A stretch of DNA of 9,500 nt from UBA830 sp036339975 (GCA_036339975.1 JAYYZV010000003.1:1-9500); one strand, 5' to 3'. Positions 1-7,125 are shown, numbered from the stretch's first letter. Made by a program: numbers and translations. Notes: generated from the sequence alone by a model not told the origin.

Positions 1-629
1 TCTGTCATCAGTTCACTAACGTAAAGTGACGTTTTTCCAGTAACCGGATGTTTGCGAAAGACCGGCTGCGGCCACCAACGGCCGTTTTCGCGGTCGAATT
101 TACCTTCTTTGGTGACCGCGCCGTATTCGAATACCTGTATGGCGTTGCGGCCCGCTAGCTTTGCCTTCACGTCGTTTGGCAGGGTTAGAGCTGCCTGATA
201 GCAATTAGCAAATTTTGTATTCCCGCCATGTGCCGGGATTTCGATGGCGTACAGTGTCGTCGCTTTGTCTGGGTTTTCGCGATACGGTGTATCCGAATGG
301 AACATCATCTCGCCGTCCGGAATGGAGCCGATCGGTTTGCCATTCTCGCGGATATTTGAGACTAGCATCACGTTCGGACCGAGTTCCGCTGCCTCGTTGC
401 GGATCTTTTTCGGGCGTTCATGGCGGGCGATCTCTCCAAAACTGGATGCAAACGCTCCATGCGCTTTCAGGTCCAGTTCTTGGTCGCGAAACAGTAGAAC
501 AATATGGTCGTACCAGGCCCGTTCGATTGCTGAGATTGTTGCCTCATCAAGATTCTGCGAAAGGTCAACTCCAATAATTTCGGCGCCGATAGCGTCTGAC
601 AGCGGAACAATTTCCATTCTTGGACCCAT
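1..629 (-). CDS. TauD/TfdA-family Fe(II)/2-oxoglutarate dioxygenase (3' end cut off by window edge)
   Basis: The reverse strand is open from an ATG at 629 to the window edge and gives 209 residues. The family uses Fe(II) and 2-oxoglutarate to hydroxylate small substrates such as taurine, other sulfonates or aryloxyacids. The first two iron ligands are visible in FHSDTPY (His111, Asp113), followed by GGNTKFAN (135-142), which matches the usual G-D/N-T-x-F-A-N stretch. HPVTGKTSLYV (194-204) matches the HPVTGR-type segment near the 2-oxoglutarate site. Family members are about 280-300 residues, so roughly the last 80, including the distal His and the Arg that binds 2-oxoglutarate, lie outside the window. 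An in-frame ATG at 617 (Met5) is an alternative start; neither has a strong ribosome binding site. The gene is divergent from marR across 125 bp that hold a palindromic operator array. The substrate cannot be read from sequence. Confidence 0.9.
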   Translation of the reverse strand, partial: MGPRMEIVPLSDAIGAEIIGVDLSQNLDEATISAIERAWYDHIVLLFRDQELDLKAHGAFASSFGEIARHERPKKIRNEAAELGPNVMLVSNIRENGKPIGSIPDGEMMFHSDTPYRENPDKATTLYAIEIPAHGGNTKFANCYQAALTLPNDVKAKLAGRNAIQVFEYGAVTKEGKFDRENGRWWPQPVFRKHPVTGKTSLYVSELMT

Positions 630-693
630 TCAAATCTTTATTAGTCTGTTCTCTAACTATAGACGATAGCAATTTTTGCTGTACACGGTTTGT

Positions 694-738
694 ATAGTAA
701 GCCAGCTTATAGTAAGCTAGCTTATAATAAGCTGGCTA
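694..738. promoter_or_regulatory. Triple 15-bp palindromic operator array between tauD-like gene and marR
   Basis: Three consecutive 15-bp units lie at 694-708 (ATAGTAAGCCAGCTT), 709-723 (ATAGTAAGCTAGCTT) and 724-738 (ATAATAAGCTGGCTA). The central core AAGCTAGCTT (714-723) is a perfect palindrome. The outer cores also pair with each other: AGCCAGCTTAT (700-710) is the exact reverse complement of ATAAGCTGGCT (727-737). The whole is therefore a symmetric 38-bp element centred between 718 and 719. It ends 16 bp before the marR GTG and sits where a promoter would lie. MarR proteins are dimers that bind such palindromes, commonly beside their own gene. Autoregulation, and joint control of the divergent dioxygenase, is inferred. 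Confidence 0.8.
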
Positions 739-740
739 GA

Positions 741-754
741 TAAGGATATTCCTT
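741..754 (+). promoter_or_regulatory. marR ribosome binding site inside a small inverted repeat
   Basis: TAAGGA (741-746) lies 8 nt before the GTG at 755 and supports that start. The AAGGA core (742-746) is followed after three bases by TCCTT (750-754), its exact complement, so it could fold back on itself and partly mask the site. The stem is only 5 bp, so a regulatory effect is uncertain. Confidence 0.5.
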
Positions 755-1246
755 GTGGGTGAAGTTAATCCGGACAATTCGCCGCCCAACCGACTGGTTC
801 AGGTTGATCCCGTAGGTTATCTGATTGGCGACGTTTCCCGTATGATCCGGACTGTTTACGATCGCCGCGTTGAACCAATGGGGCTTACGCGAGCGCAGTG
901 GCGCGTGATGACACGTCTGAACCGCATGGAAAGCTGTTCTCAGACAGAACTAGCGACGGCGCTTGAAATCGAAAAACCAACCCTCGGCAAGTTGATTGAG
1001 CGTCTGGAGGCCAAGGGGTGGGTCGAACGTTGGCCTGACCCTGATGACGCGCGGTCTAAGATCGTATGTTTGACATCGGAAGCATCCCCTATACTGCAGA
1101 AAATGCATAGCGAAGCCGAGGAAGTTGTTGCTGGCATTTTTGCTGGCGTCAGCGTCGAGGACGTAAAGCGCCTGAATGCAACGCTGAATCAAATAAAGTG
1201 CAACCTATCGGCGATGCTCGGCGAAGCCCAGCTGATTGAGGAGTAA
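755..1246 (+). CDS. MarR-family transcriptional regulator
   Basis: This is a 163-residue MarR-type winged-helix repressor starting at GTG 755, chosen because TAAGGA lies 8 nt upstream. The MarR layout is clear: an N-terminal dimerisation helix (about 20-40), GLTRAQWRVMTRL (43-55) leading into the helix-turn-helix (SQTELATALEIEKPTLGKLIERL, about 62-84), and the wing with the family signature DPDDARSKIVCLT (95-107). A C-terminal dimerisation helix follows. Cysteines at 61, 105 and 149 could allow redox or thiol-ligand sensing, but there is no proof. It is followed after 2 bp by the emrA-like gene, so the regulator is the first gene of the efflux operon. This is the EmrR-EmrA-EmrB pattern, in which ligand binding releases repression of the pump. 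The likely target is the palindrome array just upstream. Confidence 0.93.
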   Translation: MGEVNPDNSPPNRLVQVDPVGYLIGDVSRMIRTVYDRRVEPMGLTRAQWRVMTRLNRMESCSQTELATALEIEKPTLGKLIERLEAKGWVERWPDPDDARSKIVCLTSEASPILQKMHSEAEEVVAGIFAGVSVEDVKRLNATLNQIKCNLSAMLGEAQLIEE

Positions 1247-1248
1247 AG

Positions 1249-2316
1249 ATGCGTATTGTCACCCGCCGCGGTGTTACCCGTTTCACGCTAATGTTCATAA
1301 TTCCCGCCGTTGCGCTGGTAGCTGGCGGCCACTACTGGGTCAAGAATACCCGCTATGTTTCGACCGAAAATGCCTATGTCAAAGCGCACCATCTAGCGAT
1401 CAGCGCTGATATTGACGGTCGGGCGATCCGGGTGTTGGTCAGAGAGAACGACCACGTTAGCACAGGCGACCTCCTATTCGAACTTGATCCGGAGCGCCAC
1501 CGCATTGCCATCGCCAAGTGGGAGGCCGAACTCAATGGTATCCGCAATACGCTAGATGCCCTGCGCGCAGAATACCGTACCGCCGAGGCTGAATTGCGCG
1601 ACGCCCAGCAGGAGACTGGTTACTACAGACGTGTATTCCAACGCCAAAAAAAGTTGATAGAGCGCGGGGTGGCATCGCGCGCCAGATATGACGAGGCCGA
1701 ACGCAAACTCACACGGGCCAGGCAGGCGGCCCGCACCAAGGAACAGAAAATTCAGCAGGTCCGAGCGAAACTGGGCGGTCGGCTCGACACTCCGGCCGAG
1801 AAACATCCGATGTTTCTGGAGGTCATGGCCCGCAAACGACAAGCCGCCCTTAATCTTCGGCGAACTCGAATCGAAGCGCCGGCAGACGGTATCGTCGGGA
1901 AGGTATCGCTGCAGGTGGGTGAATATGTCCGGGAAGGAAAGGCTGTTCTTCCCATCGTGCAGTCCGACGAGAACTGGATCGAAGCCAATTTGAAGGAAAC
2001 GCAATTAACTCATGTTCGCCCAGGGCAGTCAGCGCGCATCGTTATCGACGCTTACCCGGACCAAGAATGGACCGCGAAGGTCACGTCAATCAGCCCGTCG
2101 ACCGGTGCTGAGTTATCGGTGTTGCCGCCCCAGAACGCCAGCGGCAATTGGGTAAAGGTAGTCCAGCGGGTGCCGGTGCGTCTCGAGCTACAGCATATGC
2201 ATAAGACGTTGCCGCTGCGCGCCGGGATGACCGTTTCGGTCTCCATCGATACCGAGCGCGACCGATCTCTATTCCGGATGATAAACACCGCTTTAGCGGC
2301 CTTCGTCGGAAGTTAA
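1249..2316 (+). CDS. emrA: EmrA/HlyD-type membrane fusion protein of a drug efflux pump
   Basis: This is a 355-residue periplasmic adaptor that should link the inner-membrane transporter to an outer-membrane channel. One N-terminal membrane anchor (about 12-28) is followed by the first lipoyl half (NAYVKAHHLAISADIDG, 41-57, to LLFELDP, 75-81). A long charged alpha-helical hairpin rich in Ala, Arg, Glu and Gln covers about 85-205. The second lipoyl half starts at TRIEAPADGIVGKVSL (206-221). SGNWVKVVQRVPVRLEL (298-314) is the hallmark C-terminal segment of EmrA proteins. Length is near the usual 350-390. The ATG at 1249 follows the marR stop by 2 bp, with GAGGAG at 1238-1243 as ribosome binding site. 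The two genes are therefore co-transcribed. No TolC-like outer-membrane gene is present in the window. Confidence 0.93.
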   Translation: MRIVTRRGVTRFTLMFIIPAVALVAGGHYWVKNTRYVSTENAYVKAHHLAISADIDGRAIRVLVRENDHVSTGDLLFELDPERHRIAIAKWEAELNGIRNTLDALRAEYRTAEAELRDAQQETGYYRRVFQRQKKLIERGVASRARYDEAERKLTRARQAARTKEQKIQQVRAKLGGRLDTPAEKHPMFLEVMARKRQAALNLRRTRIEAPADGIVGKVSLQVGEYVREGKAVLPIVQSDENWIEANLKETQLTHVRPGQSARIVIDAYPDQEWTAKVTSISPSTGAELSVLPPQNASGNWVKVVQRVPVRLELQHMHKTLPLRAGMTVSVSIDTERDRSLFRMINTALAAFVGS

Positions 2317-2335
2317 ATTCCGTGACCGTTTCCGT

Positions 2336-2350
2336 TTGGGGTCACCCCAA
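2336..2350. repeat. Perfect 7-bp inverted repeat in the emrA-emrB gap
   Basis: TTGGGGT and ACCCCAA flank a single C, giving a perfect palindrome 20 bp after the emrA stop. A second pairing, GTGACC (2322-2327) with GGTCAC (2340-2345), competes with it, and a further short hairpin (GAGG/CCTC) lies near 2385-2396. The single-base loop favours a DNA-binding site or processing signal over an RNA hairpin. There is no T-run after it, so it is not a normal intrinsic terminator. The 118-bp gap is unusually long for this otherwise compact operon. Confidence 0.4.
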
Positions 2351-2434
2351 TCGCGCCGGACTCTTTTTCCTCTCCGCCGAGCATGAGGGGAGCCTCTCTT
2401 GCGGCTGGGAGGATAGAGCGGAAGCGGTTTTATT

Positions 2435-3952
2435 ATGACCTCCGTCCCCGCTTATGGCGGAAGATCCGAAGTGTTTCAGCGTAATATGATAACCGCATCG
2501 GTTATGATGGCGACCACCGTCGTTATCATCGACATGACTATCGCCACCATTGCGCTGCCACACATGCAGGGTGGGCTGAGCGCCAGCCAGGATCAAGTCT
2601 CTTGGGTGATGACTACCTATTTTATGATGCAGGCGATCACAATGTCGGCAACCGGCTGGCTGGCTGGTAGGCTCGGTCGCAAGCGTCTCTTTATCATTTC
2701 GCTAATCGGTTTTGCCATCTGTTCGGTGTTGTCCGGTAACGCCAACTCCATTGAGGAGATCATGATATACCGCGGGCTCCAGGGCATGTTTTCAGCCGCC
2801 GTGGTGCCGATCAGCCAGTCGCTGATGCTCGACTCCTATCCTCGCGAGCGTCATGCTCAGGCTATGTCGATCTGGGGTATCGGGGTCATGTTCGCGCCAG
2901 TCATGGGGCCGGTTATTGGCGGCTGGTTGACCGATGAATACAGCTGGCGCTGGGTGTTCTATGTCTCTATGCCGTTTTCGGTGCTGGGTATCCTTGGCGC
3001 GGTCTTATTCATCCGTGAAACACCAACGGATAAGGAGCGTAGGTTCGACTGGTTCGGGTTTACTGCGCTCGCCATCGTACTGGCGGCTACGCAGTTCATG
3101 CTTGATCGCGGCGAGAGCGAGGGGTGGTTCGATTCCGATCTGATTGTCACCACGGCAGTGGTTTTGATGCTAGCGTTCTATCTGTTCATCGTCCACAGCT
3201 CTACAACGGCGAACCCGTTCATCAGCCCGGCTATCCTGACAGACCGCAACTACATGCTGGGACTTTTGTTTATGTTTTTGCTCGGCGTGTTGGTCTTGTC
3301 CATGAATGTGATTATGCCGTTGTTTCTGCAAAATGCGAGAGGCTATCCTATTCTAACGGCTGCCTTGGTTATGATGCCCCGCGGCCTCGGATCTCTGTTT
3401 GGTCTGGTGTTGGCTGGCAAGCTAAGCGGCCGAATGGACCCGCGTCTGCAGATCGCTATTGGTTTCGCCTCGACAGCCTACTCCGCCTGGCTTTTTTCTA
3501 CTTTCACCACCGATGTCGGAATTTGGGCGTTCATATTTGCAGCGTTTTTCAACGGTATCGGCATTGGCATGATTTTTGTTCCCCTGACTGCAGTGTCTTT
3601 CTGGACACTACCGGTGAATCTGCGGACAGAAGCGTCAACCTTTACCAGCCTCTTAAGAAATTACGGTAGCGGAATTGGTGTCTCCGTCGTTATCAGCGTC
3701 CTGTCGCGGACACAATCCACCAGCTACGCATATCTGGCCGAGCGCACCAGCCCCTATAACGAGGTCATGCAGCCGCCGCATCTGCCGACGGAATGGGATA
3801 TTTTCACCGTCGACGGCCTGCGGCTACTCGATGCCGAGGTCACGCGTCAGGCTATGGCGATCGGCTTCTTAAACGATTTTCAACTGATTTTCATCGGCGC
3901 GATTATATCTGTGCCGCTGGTGATGCTGCTTTCGCGCCAAAAAGGTGGATGA
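2435..3952 (+). CDS. emrB: DHA2-family (EmrB/QacA type) major facilitator efflux transporter
   Basis: This is a 505-residue inner-membrane proton/drug antiporter with the length and hydrophobic pattern of 14-helix DHA2 pumps. Motif D1 is IDMTIATIALPHMQ (32-45). Motif A is GWLAGRLGRKRLF (74-86) in the first cytoplasmic loop, RGLQG (113-117) begins motif B, and the antiporter motif C is APVMGPVIGGWLTD (154-167). The ATG at 2435 has GGAAG (2420-2424) ahead of it, and an in-frame TAG at 2414 excludes a much longer protein; Met18 is a less likely start. With EmrA it should form a tripartite pump using an outer-membrane channel encoded elsewhere. The 118-bp gap from emrA carries inverted repeats but no convincing terminator, so all three genes are probably co-transcribed under MarR control. 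Substrates are unknown; EmrB relatives export hydrophobic toxicants and uncouplers. Confidence 0.94.
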   Translation: MTSVPAYGGRSEVFQRNMITASVMMATTVVIIDMTIATIALPHMQGGLSASQDQVSWVMTTYFMMQAITMSATGWLAGRLGRKRLFIISLIGFAICSVLSGNANSIEEIMIYRGLQGMFSAAVVPISQSLMLDSYPRERHAQAMSIWGIGVMFAPVMGPVIGGWLTDEYSWRWVFYVSMPFSVLGILGAVLFIRETPTDKERRFDWFGFTALAIVLAATQFMLDRGESEGWFDSDLIVTTAVVLMLAFYLFIVHSSTTANPFISPAILTDRNYMLGLLFMFLLGVLVLSMNVIMPLFLQNARGYPILTAALVMMPRGLGSLFGLVLAGKLSGRMDPRLQIAIGFASTAYSAWLFSTFTTDVGIWAFIFAAFFNGIGIGMIFVPLTAVSFWTLPVNLRTEASTFTSLLRNYGSGIGVSVVISVLSRTQSTSYAYLAERTSPYNEVMQPPHLPTEWDIFTVDGLRLLDAEVTRQAMAIGFLNDFQLIFIGAIISVPLVMLLSRQKGG

Positions 3953-4004
3953 CTAGTTTAGGGTCCGACTTTCCCCTGCCGTCCCCCGTTGCTATAGCTC
4001 CATT

Positions 4005-4751
4005 ATGGCTTTCCAGAATAAATCCCGTTTACGCAACACACTCAAGAAACTAAGCGGCCTCGCTCTTGGTGACGAAGACCCGCGTCCCAGCGCACAGGAA
4101 GCATTGGATTTTCTATCGATGATGGTAGGCCGAAAACCGGTTATGCTGCTGGGTCGAGGTTATAACGAACAGACTTGGATAAAAGGTGTGTTGCAGATTG
4201 CCTCGGACTCTAAGCTACATATCGTTGAGGGGCCATTCTGGGATGCCAGCGCCGATTCCGGGGCCGGCGCCGCCCTTCCGGGCTGGTATCTCGATCACAC
4301 CCGTGCCGCGTTTGCCGAACACCGTGCCTGGTACATCTGCCGCGCTCGAGCAGTAGCCGATGAGGTGGCTACAATTTGTGAATCCGAGGCGATTACTGTG
4401 GCGCAGGAAGCGCGGTTGCTGAACTATCCGGAATGCTGTGTTCGGGCCCATTACGAGCGTGGCGCCGACTATCAGGGGGTCTGGCTCGACCTTCTACGTC
4501 GCAAGGCCGGTGGCGACGAGGAAAAAGCAATTGCACTGCTGGCAGGAAAACAGCCGCTGGAACCAGACACCGATGAGGATCTGAAAAGGTTAGAGGTAGC
4601 GATGAGCACAATACCGGTACCGTTCACAAGCATTAATGCCTGTAATGCCTGCGTCGACGGTGGGCCTGATGCGCCCGCCAATATCAAATCACTGGAAGGT
4701 CGGAAGCTTGCGGGGGATATCGACGAGGGGCTATTGCGGGCGCTCGGTTAG
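4005..4751 (+). CDS. Protein of unknown function with CC and CxxC motifs
   Basis: This is a 248-residue soluble protein that I do not recognise. It has no signal peptide or membrane segment. The basic N-terminus (KSRLRNTLKKL, 6-16) is followed by a mixed alpha/beta region with VMLLGRGYN (46-54). Six cysteines occur: C112, C125, the pair C144-C145 in LNYPECCVRAHY (139-150), and C213 and C216 in NACNACVDG (211-219). A Tyr-Pro-x-Cys-Cys motif followed later by Cys-x-x-Cys could bind a metal or form disulfides, but this is inference. The ATG at 4005 is 52 bp after the transporter stop and has no good ribosome binding site. GCTATAGC at 3991-3998 could be a -10 element close to the start, perhaps making a short-leader transcript. 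Composition matches its neighbours and the frame is fully open, so it is probably a real gene. Confidence 0.75.
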   Translation: MAFQNKSRLRNTLKKLSGLALGDEDPRPSAQEALDFLSMMVGRKPVMLLGRGYNEQTWIKGVLQIASDSKLHIVEGPFWDASADSGAGAALPGWYLDHTRAAFAEHRAWYICRARAVADEVATICESEAITVAQEARLLNYPECCVRAHYERGADYQGVWLDLLRRKAGGDEEKAIALLAGKQPLEPDTDEDLKRLEVAMSTIPVPFTSINACNACVDGGPDAPANIKSLEGRKLAGDIDEGLLRALG

Positions 4752-5045
4752 CCTGCCATTTTATTTTCATACCTCATCCCTATTACTTCGATATCCACTT
4801 CACCGTTGGCGGTGACCGGGGTGACAACGTAGCCTTTCGAGGCGTTTGGTCAGGTGTCGAATACGACCATCGATGTTCCGCATGCATTTGCTCCCGTAAA
4901 TATAGTCGCCGTTCTCGGAGTGGTCGGCGTTACCAATCGCCCACGAAACGATCTTGACTAGCGTCGGACGCTTCTGCCGCCGAAGAAGGGGTGGTTTCAC
5001 TTGGAGGGCGGCAACACCTTCCCGGGTGATGTAGTTTTTCTCTCC
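4748..5045 (-). pseudogene. greB: greB relic: coiled-coil N-terminus joined to C-terminal tail, middle deleted
   Basis: GreB rescues backtracked RNA polymerase by inserting its coiled coil into the secondary channel. Recalled E. coli GreB aligns without gaps over about 60 residues on the reverse strand: NYITREGVAAL (from 5036), RPTLVKIVSWA, then DHSENGDYIYGSK and RHLTKRLERL. The tip acids equivalent to Asp41 and Glu44 are kept. This frame stops at 4800-4802. From near 4825 another reverse frame reads TANGEVDIEVIGMRYE and stops at 4748-4750; this aligns without gaps to the GreB C-terminus (TPAGEASWYVNAIEY in E. coli). Some 60-70 residues, most of the FKBP-like domain, are therefore missing at a frame-changing junction. 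No ATG, GTG or TTG lies at the expected start near 5045. The last bases overlap the stop of the 4005-4751 gene. It is almost certainly non-functional. Confidence 0.8.
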
Positions 5046-5082
5046 TGCTGCAATGTTTGTATCCCTCGGGTATTGTGCGTAG

Positions 5083-5508
5083 ATGATCCGGATAAATGAA
5101 ACGCTATCTATAGGCGATGATGAAATTATTGAGAATTTCATTCGCGCCGGTGGGCCGGGTGGACAGAATGTTAACAAGGTGTCCACCGCGGTGCAGCTGC
5201 GTTTCGACGCGCGCCATTCGCCATCTTTGCCGTCATATGTTCGCCAGAGGCTGGAATTGATAGCCGGTAGCAGGCTGACCAAACAGGGTGAGATCGTTAT
5301 CACCGCCAATCGGCTGCGTTCTCAAGAGGCTAACCGTCGTGACGCTCTAGGCCGCTTGATTGCGATGATCGACGAGGCGGGTCAACGCCCAAAGCACCGT
5401 GCCGCGACCAGTCCCAGCAGGGCTGTGCGTAAGAAGCGGACCGATCGTAAGATCCGCCGAGGCCGGATAAAACGGCTACGAAGCAGCCAAATCGGACATG
5501 ACGAGTGA
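5083..5508 (+). CDS. arfB: ArfB (YaeJ) peptidyl-tRNA hydrolase, ribosome rescue factor
   Basis: ArfB enters ribosomes stalled on mRNA without a stop codon and releases the nascent chain by hydrolysing peptidyl-tRNA. This 141-residue protein has nearly the E. coli length (140). The catalytic loop RAGGPGGQNVNKVSTAV (21-37) contains the GGQ tripeptide at 26-28. The family pattern continues with LRFD (39-42), LPSYVRQRL (49-57) and RLRSQEANRRDALGRLIAMI (77-96). The C-terminal tail from about 103 to 135 is highly basic (RKKRTDRKIRRGRIKRLR), as needed to sit in the empty mRNA channel. Full release factors are far longer and carry codon-recognition domains, which are absent here. The ATG at 5083 matches the family start (MIRI versus MIVI) but lacks a clear ribosome binding site. 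Its stop overlaps the next start (GTGA at 5505-5508). It is divergent from the greB relic across about 40 bp. Confidence 0.93.
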   Translation: MIRINETLSIGDDEIIENFIRAGGPGGQNVNKVSTAVQLRFDARHSPSLPSYVRQRLELIAGSRLTKQGEIVITANRLRSQEANRRDALGRLIAMIDEAGQRPKHRAATSPSRAVRKKRTDRKIRRGRIKRLRSSQIGHDE

Positions 5509-5708
5509 TAGATACAGATAGGGAATTCGATGGCCTGCTGGCTGCGTCTGGCGTTCCGGTCTCCGAAGACGAGAGGGCTGAACTGCGTAAGGCCTATAAG
5601 ACGTTGTGTGAACTGGCAGCTGCAGTGCGTCGACCCGATCGTGACTGGACCGTCAAGCCAATGCCCTCTTTTGCCGCCACCCCAAGGGAAGGTAAACCAG
5701 AGCCGTGA
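5505..5708 (+). CDS. AtzG-like small partner subunit of an amidase
   Basis: This is a 67-residue protein starting at GTG 5505, overlapping the arfB stop and itself overlapping the amidase GTG at 5705 (both GTGA). AtzG-like proteins are short helical subunits related in shape to GatC. In the cyanuric acid pathway AtzG binds the amidase AtzE and stabilises it. The sequence fits: an acidic helical N-terminus (DREFDGLLAASGVPVSEDER, 4-23), a second helix (AELRKAYKTLCELAAAVRR, 24-42) and an extended Pro-rich tail (WTVKPMPSFAATPREGKPEP, 48-67). The length matches AtzG (about 68), and the position directly before an amidase gene is typical. Identification rests on size, helix pattern and context. The cognate reaction may not be that of cyanuric acid breakdown, since no other atz gene is seen here. 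Confidence 0.72.
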   Translation: MIDTDREFDGLLAASGVPVSEDERAELRKAYKTLCELAAAVRRPDRDWTVKPMPSFAATPREGKPEP

Positions 5709-7102
5709 CGCTAGCGTTCCCGCCCACCATTTCCGAGGCAGCCGCCGACATGGCGGCAAATGATCTGAAGGCTGTCGACCTGACGAAATTGTGCCTCGAC
5801 CGGATCGATACCTTAGACGGGGTAATCAACGCCTATCATAAGGTGCTCAGGGATGAAGCGCTGCATGCAGCCGCGGCGTCCGATGCTCGCCGCGCCGCCG
5901 GCAAGGTGCTCGGTCGGCTTGACGGAATTCCAATTGCTGTAAAGGCGGTTATTCAAATTGAGAACCATGCATGTACTGCTAACTCTCGCGTGTTGCGGGA
6001 TAATATCGCGGATAAAGACGCCGCAGTGATCGCCCGGTTGAGGTCTGCTGGTGCGGTACTATTGGGTATTGTTGATACCTACGAATTCGCATTTGGTGGT
6101 CGTCCTACCTACGATGCCCTTTTTCCACCTGCCTGTAACCCATGGGATGCGACAAAATCGACTGGTGGATCATCGTCCGGCTGCGGTGCGGCTGTCGCGG
6201 CAGGCCTATGTCTTGGGGCGGTGGGCTCCGATGCAGGCGGATCGATCCGAACACCCGCAGCACTTTGCGGTACCGCCGGTATGAAGCCTACTATCGGGAG
6301 AGTAACGACATCCGGTGTATTACCTCTAACCTTTTCCCTCGACACCGTCGGACCGATAGCGCAGACGGTTGAAGACTGCGCCCTTATGCTTCAGGTGATC
6401 GCGGGGTTCGACGCCTCCGACCAACTCTCCGCAGATATTTCAGTCCCAGATTACACGATGGCGTTGAACGACCGGCTTGATGGTCTGAAGATCGGTATCG
6501 TTCGTAGTTTTTATCGCGATGATTTTGGCGCCCCGAGAGATATAGCCTCTGCCTATGATGGAATGCAGCCTGTGCTAGAGAGCCTCGGCGCGCAGGTTGT
6601 TGAAGCACGACTCCCGCCGTTGATGGATTTTCACGCTGTGGGGCGGCTGATGCTCCCGTCAGAAGCCTACGCGATACACGAGGCAAACTTACAAAATAGA
6701 TGGGAGGACTTTGGCCCGTTGGCACGCAACCGGATGATGCTGGGTGCATTCGTGAGATCATCTGACTACCTGCAGGCGCAGCGTCGCCGGCGCGAGCTAG
6801 CCGACGCGGTTGACGCTGTATTTAAAGAATGTGACGCCTTGGTCGCACCAGCCATGTTGACCCCTGCCGTACCGATGGCCTCCGATGAACCATTCCCTTT
6901 TTTGACGGCACCAATGGTCAATGTGCCATTCAACTTGACCGATCACCCGGCTGTTTCAGTACGCTGCGGTTTTCAGGATAGCGGTATGCCCATAGGTGCC
7001 CAAATTGTCACTCGTCGGTGGGACGAAGCTGGCGCACTTCTCGTGGCGAATGCTTATGAGCGGGCGGAAGAATGGCGTTGGAGAAGGCCGCCGATAGATT
7101 GA
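5705..7102 (+). CDS. Amidase-signature family hydrolase (AtzE/GatA-like)
   Basis: This is a 465-residue cytoplasmic amidase with the complete Ser-cisSer-Lys catalytic triad. Lys80 lies in GIPIAVKAVI (74-83), Ser156 begins the triple serine of STGGSSSGCGAAVAAG (152-167), and the nucleophile Ser180 lies in GSDAGGSIRTPAALCGTAG (174-192). The 24-residue spacing between the two serines agrees with the family. The usual GSDTGGS has Ala instead of Thr, a mild variant. The length is that of AtzE and GatA (450-490). Family members hydrolyse amide, biuret or carbamate-type C-N bonds. The AtzG-like protein encoded with a 4-bp overlap is the expected partner, so an AtzE-type complex is the best guess. 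A GatA role is unlikely because gatB and gatC are absent. The GTG at 5705 is favoured by the overlap. The downstream neighbour converges 23 bp away, so this ends the operon. Confidence 0.92.
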   Translation: MTLAFPPTISEAAADMAANDLKAVDLTKLCLDRIDTLDGVINAYHKVLRDEALHAAAASDARRAAGKVLGRLDGIPIAVKAVIQIENHACTANSRVLRDNIADKDAAVIARLRSAGAVLLGIVDTYEFAFGGRPTYDALFPPACNPWDATKSTGGSSSGCGAAVAAGLCLGAVGSDAGGSIRTPAALCGTAGMKPTIGRVTTSGVLPLTFSLDTVGPIAQTVEDCALMLQVIAGFDASDQLSADISVPDYTMALNDRLDGLKIGIVRSFYRDDFGAPRDIASAYDGMQPVLESLGAQVVEARLPPLMDFHAVGRLMLPSEAYAIHEANLQNRWEDFGPLARNRMMLGAFVRSSDYLQAQRRRRELADAVDAVFKECDALVAPAMLTPAVPMASDEPFPFLTAPMVNVPFNLTDHPAVSVRCGFQDSGMPIGAQIVTRRWDEAGALLVANAYERAEEWRWRRPPID

Positions 7103-7125
7103 TTCATAGAGGTGCCCGCAGAAGC

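Noticed and set aside
244..669. Plus-strand ORFs at 215-577 and 244-669
   Set aside because: Both are shadows of the minus-strand dioxygenase, whose HxD and HPVTG motifs are clear.
2383..2484. Short 33-codon ORF in the emrA-emrB gap running into emrB
   Set aside because: No ribosome binding site stands out, it overlaps the emrB start in another frame, and the peptide shows no recognisable features.
4800..5309. A 169-residue minus-strand gene starting at 5309
   Set aside because: The first part is antisense to arfB, with no protein-like character. Only the part below about 5045 has GreB similarity, so it is treated as a greB relic.
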